In this document: positions 63,020-64,000 of the stretch, piece after piece
Layout of the letters: each line of letters begins with the position of its first letter
How positions within the stretch are numbered: position 1 is the first letter of the stretch
Source of the DNA: Beggiatoa leptomitoformis
GTDB taxonomy: Bacteria; Pseudomonadota; Gammaproteobacteria; Beggiatoales; Beggiatoaceae
Assembly (NCBI RefSeq): GCF_001305575.3
Contig: NZ_CP012373.2
Span: forward strand, 1,674,001-1,738,000
Length of the DNA: 64,000 bases
Reading direction: 5' to 3'
Notes under the pieces: model-generated
Told to the model about the DNA's origin: nothing
Databases searched by the model: none
What the model saw: the letters and a program-made list of their open reading frames with translations, nothing else
Translations under genes and position numbers: made by a program

Positions 63020-64000
63020 TTGAAAATATTAGTGACAGGCGCAGCAGGCTTTATTGGCTTTCATCTCGTTTCCCGTTTAATCACGCACGGTGATGACATT
63101 GTTGGTTTGGATAACCTCAATGATTACTATGATATTCGTCTAAAACAAGGACGGCTGAATGCAACAGGCATTCAAAACCCATCGTATAATACGTTTGTCG
63201 CTAGCACACTTGCACCCAATTATCGCTTTATCCAACTTAATTTAGAAGATAATGCCGCACTGCAAATCCTGTTTACCCAAGAAAAATTCGACATCGTTGT
63301 GAATCTTGCTGCACAAGCGGGTGTACGTTATTCCTTAGAAAACCCAAGTAGTTATATAAGTAGTAATATTGTTGGGTTTATGAATCTGTTAGAAGCCTGT
63401 CGCCATCATCCCGTGCAACATCTAGTTTATGCCAGTAGCTCCAGTGTTTATGGACTTAATAGCAAAATTCCCTTTTCTACTCAAGATAATACCGACCACC
63501 CTGCCAGTTTATATGCAGCCAGTAAAAAAGCCAATGAACTCATGGCGCATACTTATTCTCACCTCTACCAGTTACCAACAACGGGACTGCGTTTTTTTAC
63601 TGTTTATGGTGAATGGGGCAGACCTGACATGGCTTATTTTTCCTTTACCCAAGCTATCTTAGCAGGACAACCCATTAATATTTATAATAATGGTAATATG
63701 CAACGGGATTTTACTTATATTGCGGATATTATCGAGGGATTAATGCGCGTTTTAGACCATCCGCCTGAACAAACAACCGCTACTATCCCCTATCGCTTAT
63801 ACAATATTGGAAATAATCAACCCGTTAAATTGCTGGATTTTATTCAAGTCTTAGAGCAAATTTTGGGAAAAACCGCTAAGAAAAACTACTTGCCTATGCA
63901 GGCGGGAGATGTTGTTATCACTTACGCAGATATTGATGATTTAATCCATGATTTTGCTTATAAACCACAAACTAAGATAGCCGAAGGGTTACAACGGTTT
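63020..64000 (+). CDS. UDP-sugar epimerase (UDP-glucuronate 4-epimerase type), partial
   Basis: An open frame starts at TTG 63020 after AGGA (nine bases) and runs off the right edge with 327 codons. It begins LKILVTGAAGFIGFHLVSRL, has the SSSSVYG strand and YAASKKANE catalytic motif, and contains DNLNDYYDIRLKQGR, typical of the UDP-glucuronate 4-epimerase/CapI group. Its C-terminus is missing. It would supply a nucleotide sugar to the locus. No ATG lies near the conserved start, so the TTG is chosen. Confidence 0.88.
   Translation, partial: MKILVTGAAGFIGFHLVSRLITHGDDIVGLDNLNDYYDIRLKQGRLNATGIQNPSYNTFVASTLAPNYRFIQLNLEDNAALQILFTQEKFDIVVNLAAQAGVRYSLENPSSYISSNIVGFMNLLEACRHHPVQHLVYASSSSVYGLNSKIPFSTQDNTDHPASLYAASKKANELMAHTYSHLYQLPTTGLRFFTVYGEWGRPDMAYFSFTQAILAGQPINIYNNGNMQRDFTYIADIIEGLMRVLDHPPEQTTATIPYRLYNIGNNQPVKLLDFIQVLEQILGKTAKKNYLPMQAGDVVITYADIDDLIHDFAYKPQTKIAEGLQRF

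Overview
The window reads as chromosomal DNA from a gammaproteobacterium, most probably a Beggiatoa-like sulfur bacterium of the Thiotrichales. The basis is gene order (rsmB-DUF4390-ntrY-ntrX-trkA, TPR protein-lolB, ftsB-ispD, thiS-thiG), a moderately low GC content judged by eye, AT-rich spacers, and many hairpin-rich dispersed repeats. The genus is an inference. Gene density is high. I saw no rRNA, tRNA, CRISPR array or complete insertion sequence.

Layout. 1-10 kb: a partial roadblock/LC7 protein, a YciK-like dehydrogenase, a sensor kinase whose periplasmic Cache domain is interrupted by a peptidoglycan-binding domain, an Hpt protein, a FixL/FixJ-like pair, NhaA, a HIT protein and a DamX-like AAA-SPOR protein. 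10-16 kb: two lipoproteins (one FlgO-like), a CHAT-NTPase, and mraY and murF detached from the rest of the dcw cluster. 16-23 kb: rsmB, DUF4390, ntrY, an ntrX with a degenerate ATPase domain, and trkA. 23.2-26.9 kb is a small defence island: a single-chain restriction-modification enzyme facing a type III toxin-antitoxin locus (ToxN-like endoribonuclease plus three 36-nt antitoxin RNA repeats and a terminator). 27-32 kb: a large chemoreceptor, a MITE-like element with an 8-bp target duplication, an entericidin-like peptide, a coiled-coil membrane protein and a DUF302 protein.

32-45 kb: a TPR lipoprotein with lolB, a rhodanese, a LutA-like Fe-S protein, a GH57-malQ pair for alpha-glucan metabolism, a repeat-rich spacer, a LiuR-like MerR regulator, ftsB, ispD, cpdA and ETF-ubiquinone oxidoreductase. 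44.4-48.6 kb carries a Gram-negative dedicated sortase system: a class GN sortase, a 46-residue membrane peptide, and the PdsR/PdsS regulator pair. The usual VIT/VWA sortase substrate is absent here. 48.7-50.4 kb: thiE divergent from thiS-thiG, then a block of dispersed repeats.

51-64 kb is an exopolysaccharide locus with two divergent arms. The minus arm has a Wzy/WaaL-type polymerase or ligase, an ABC-2 permease, a GT4 glycosyltransferase and a nucleotidyltransferase-fold protein. The plus arm has an outer-membrane beta-barrel protein, a Wza-like export lipoprotein, a Wzz/BY-kinase copolymerase, a VpsP-like protein, a TAXI-family binding protein, a WcaJ-like initiating transferase and a UDP-sugar epimerase cut by the window edge. 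Together these could assemble, polymerise and export a Wzy-type polysaccharide.

The strongest candidates for further work are the ToxIN-like locus, the sortase system without its usual substrate, the Cache/peptidoglycan-binding nested kinase, the degenerate NtrX, the CHAT-NTPase, the orphan TAXI protein in the polysaccharide operon, and the hairpin repeats whose stems differ in sequence but keep the same shape.
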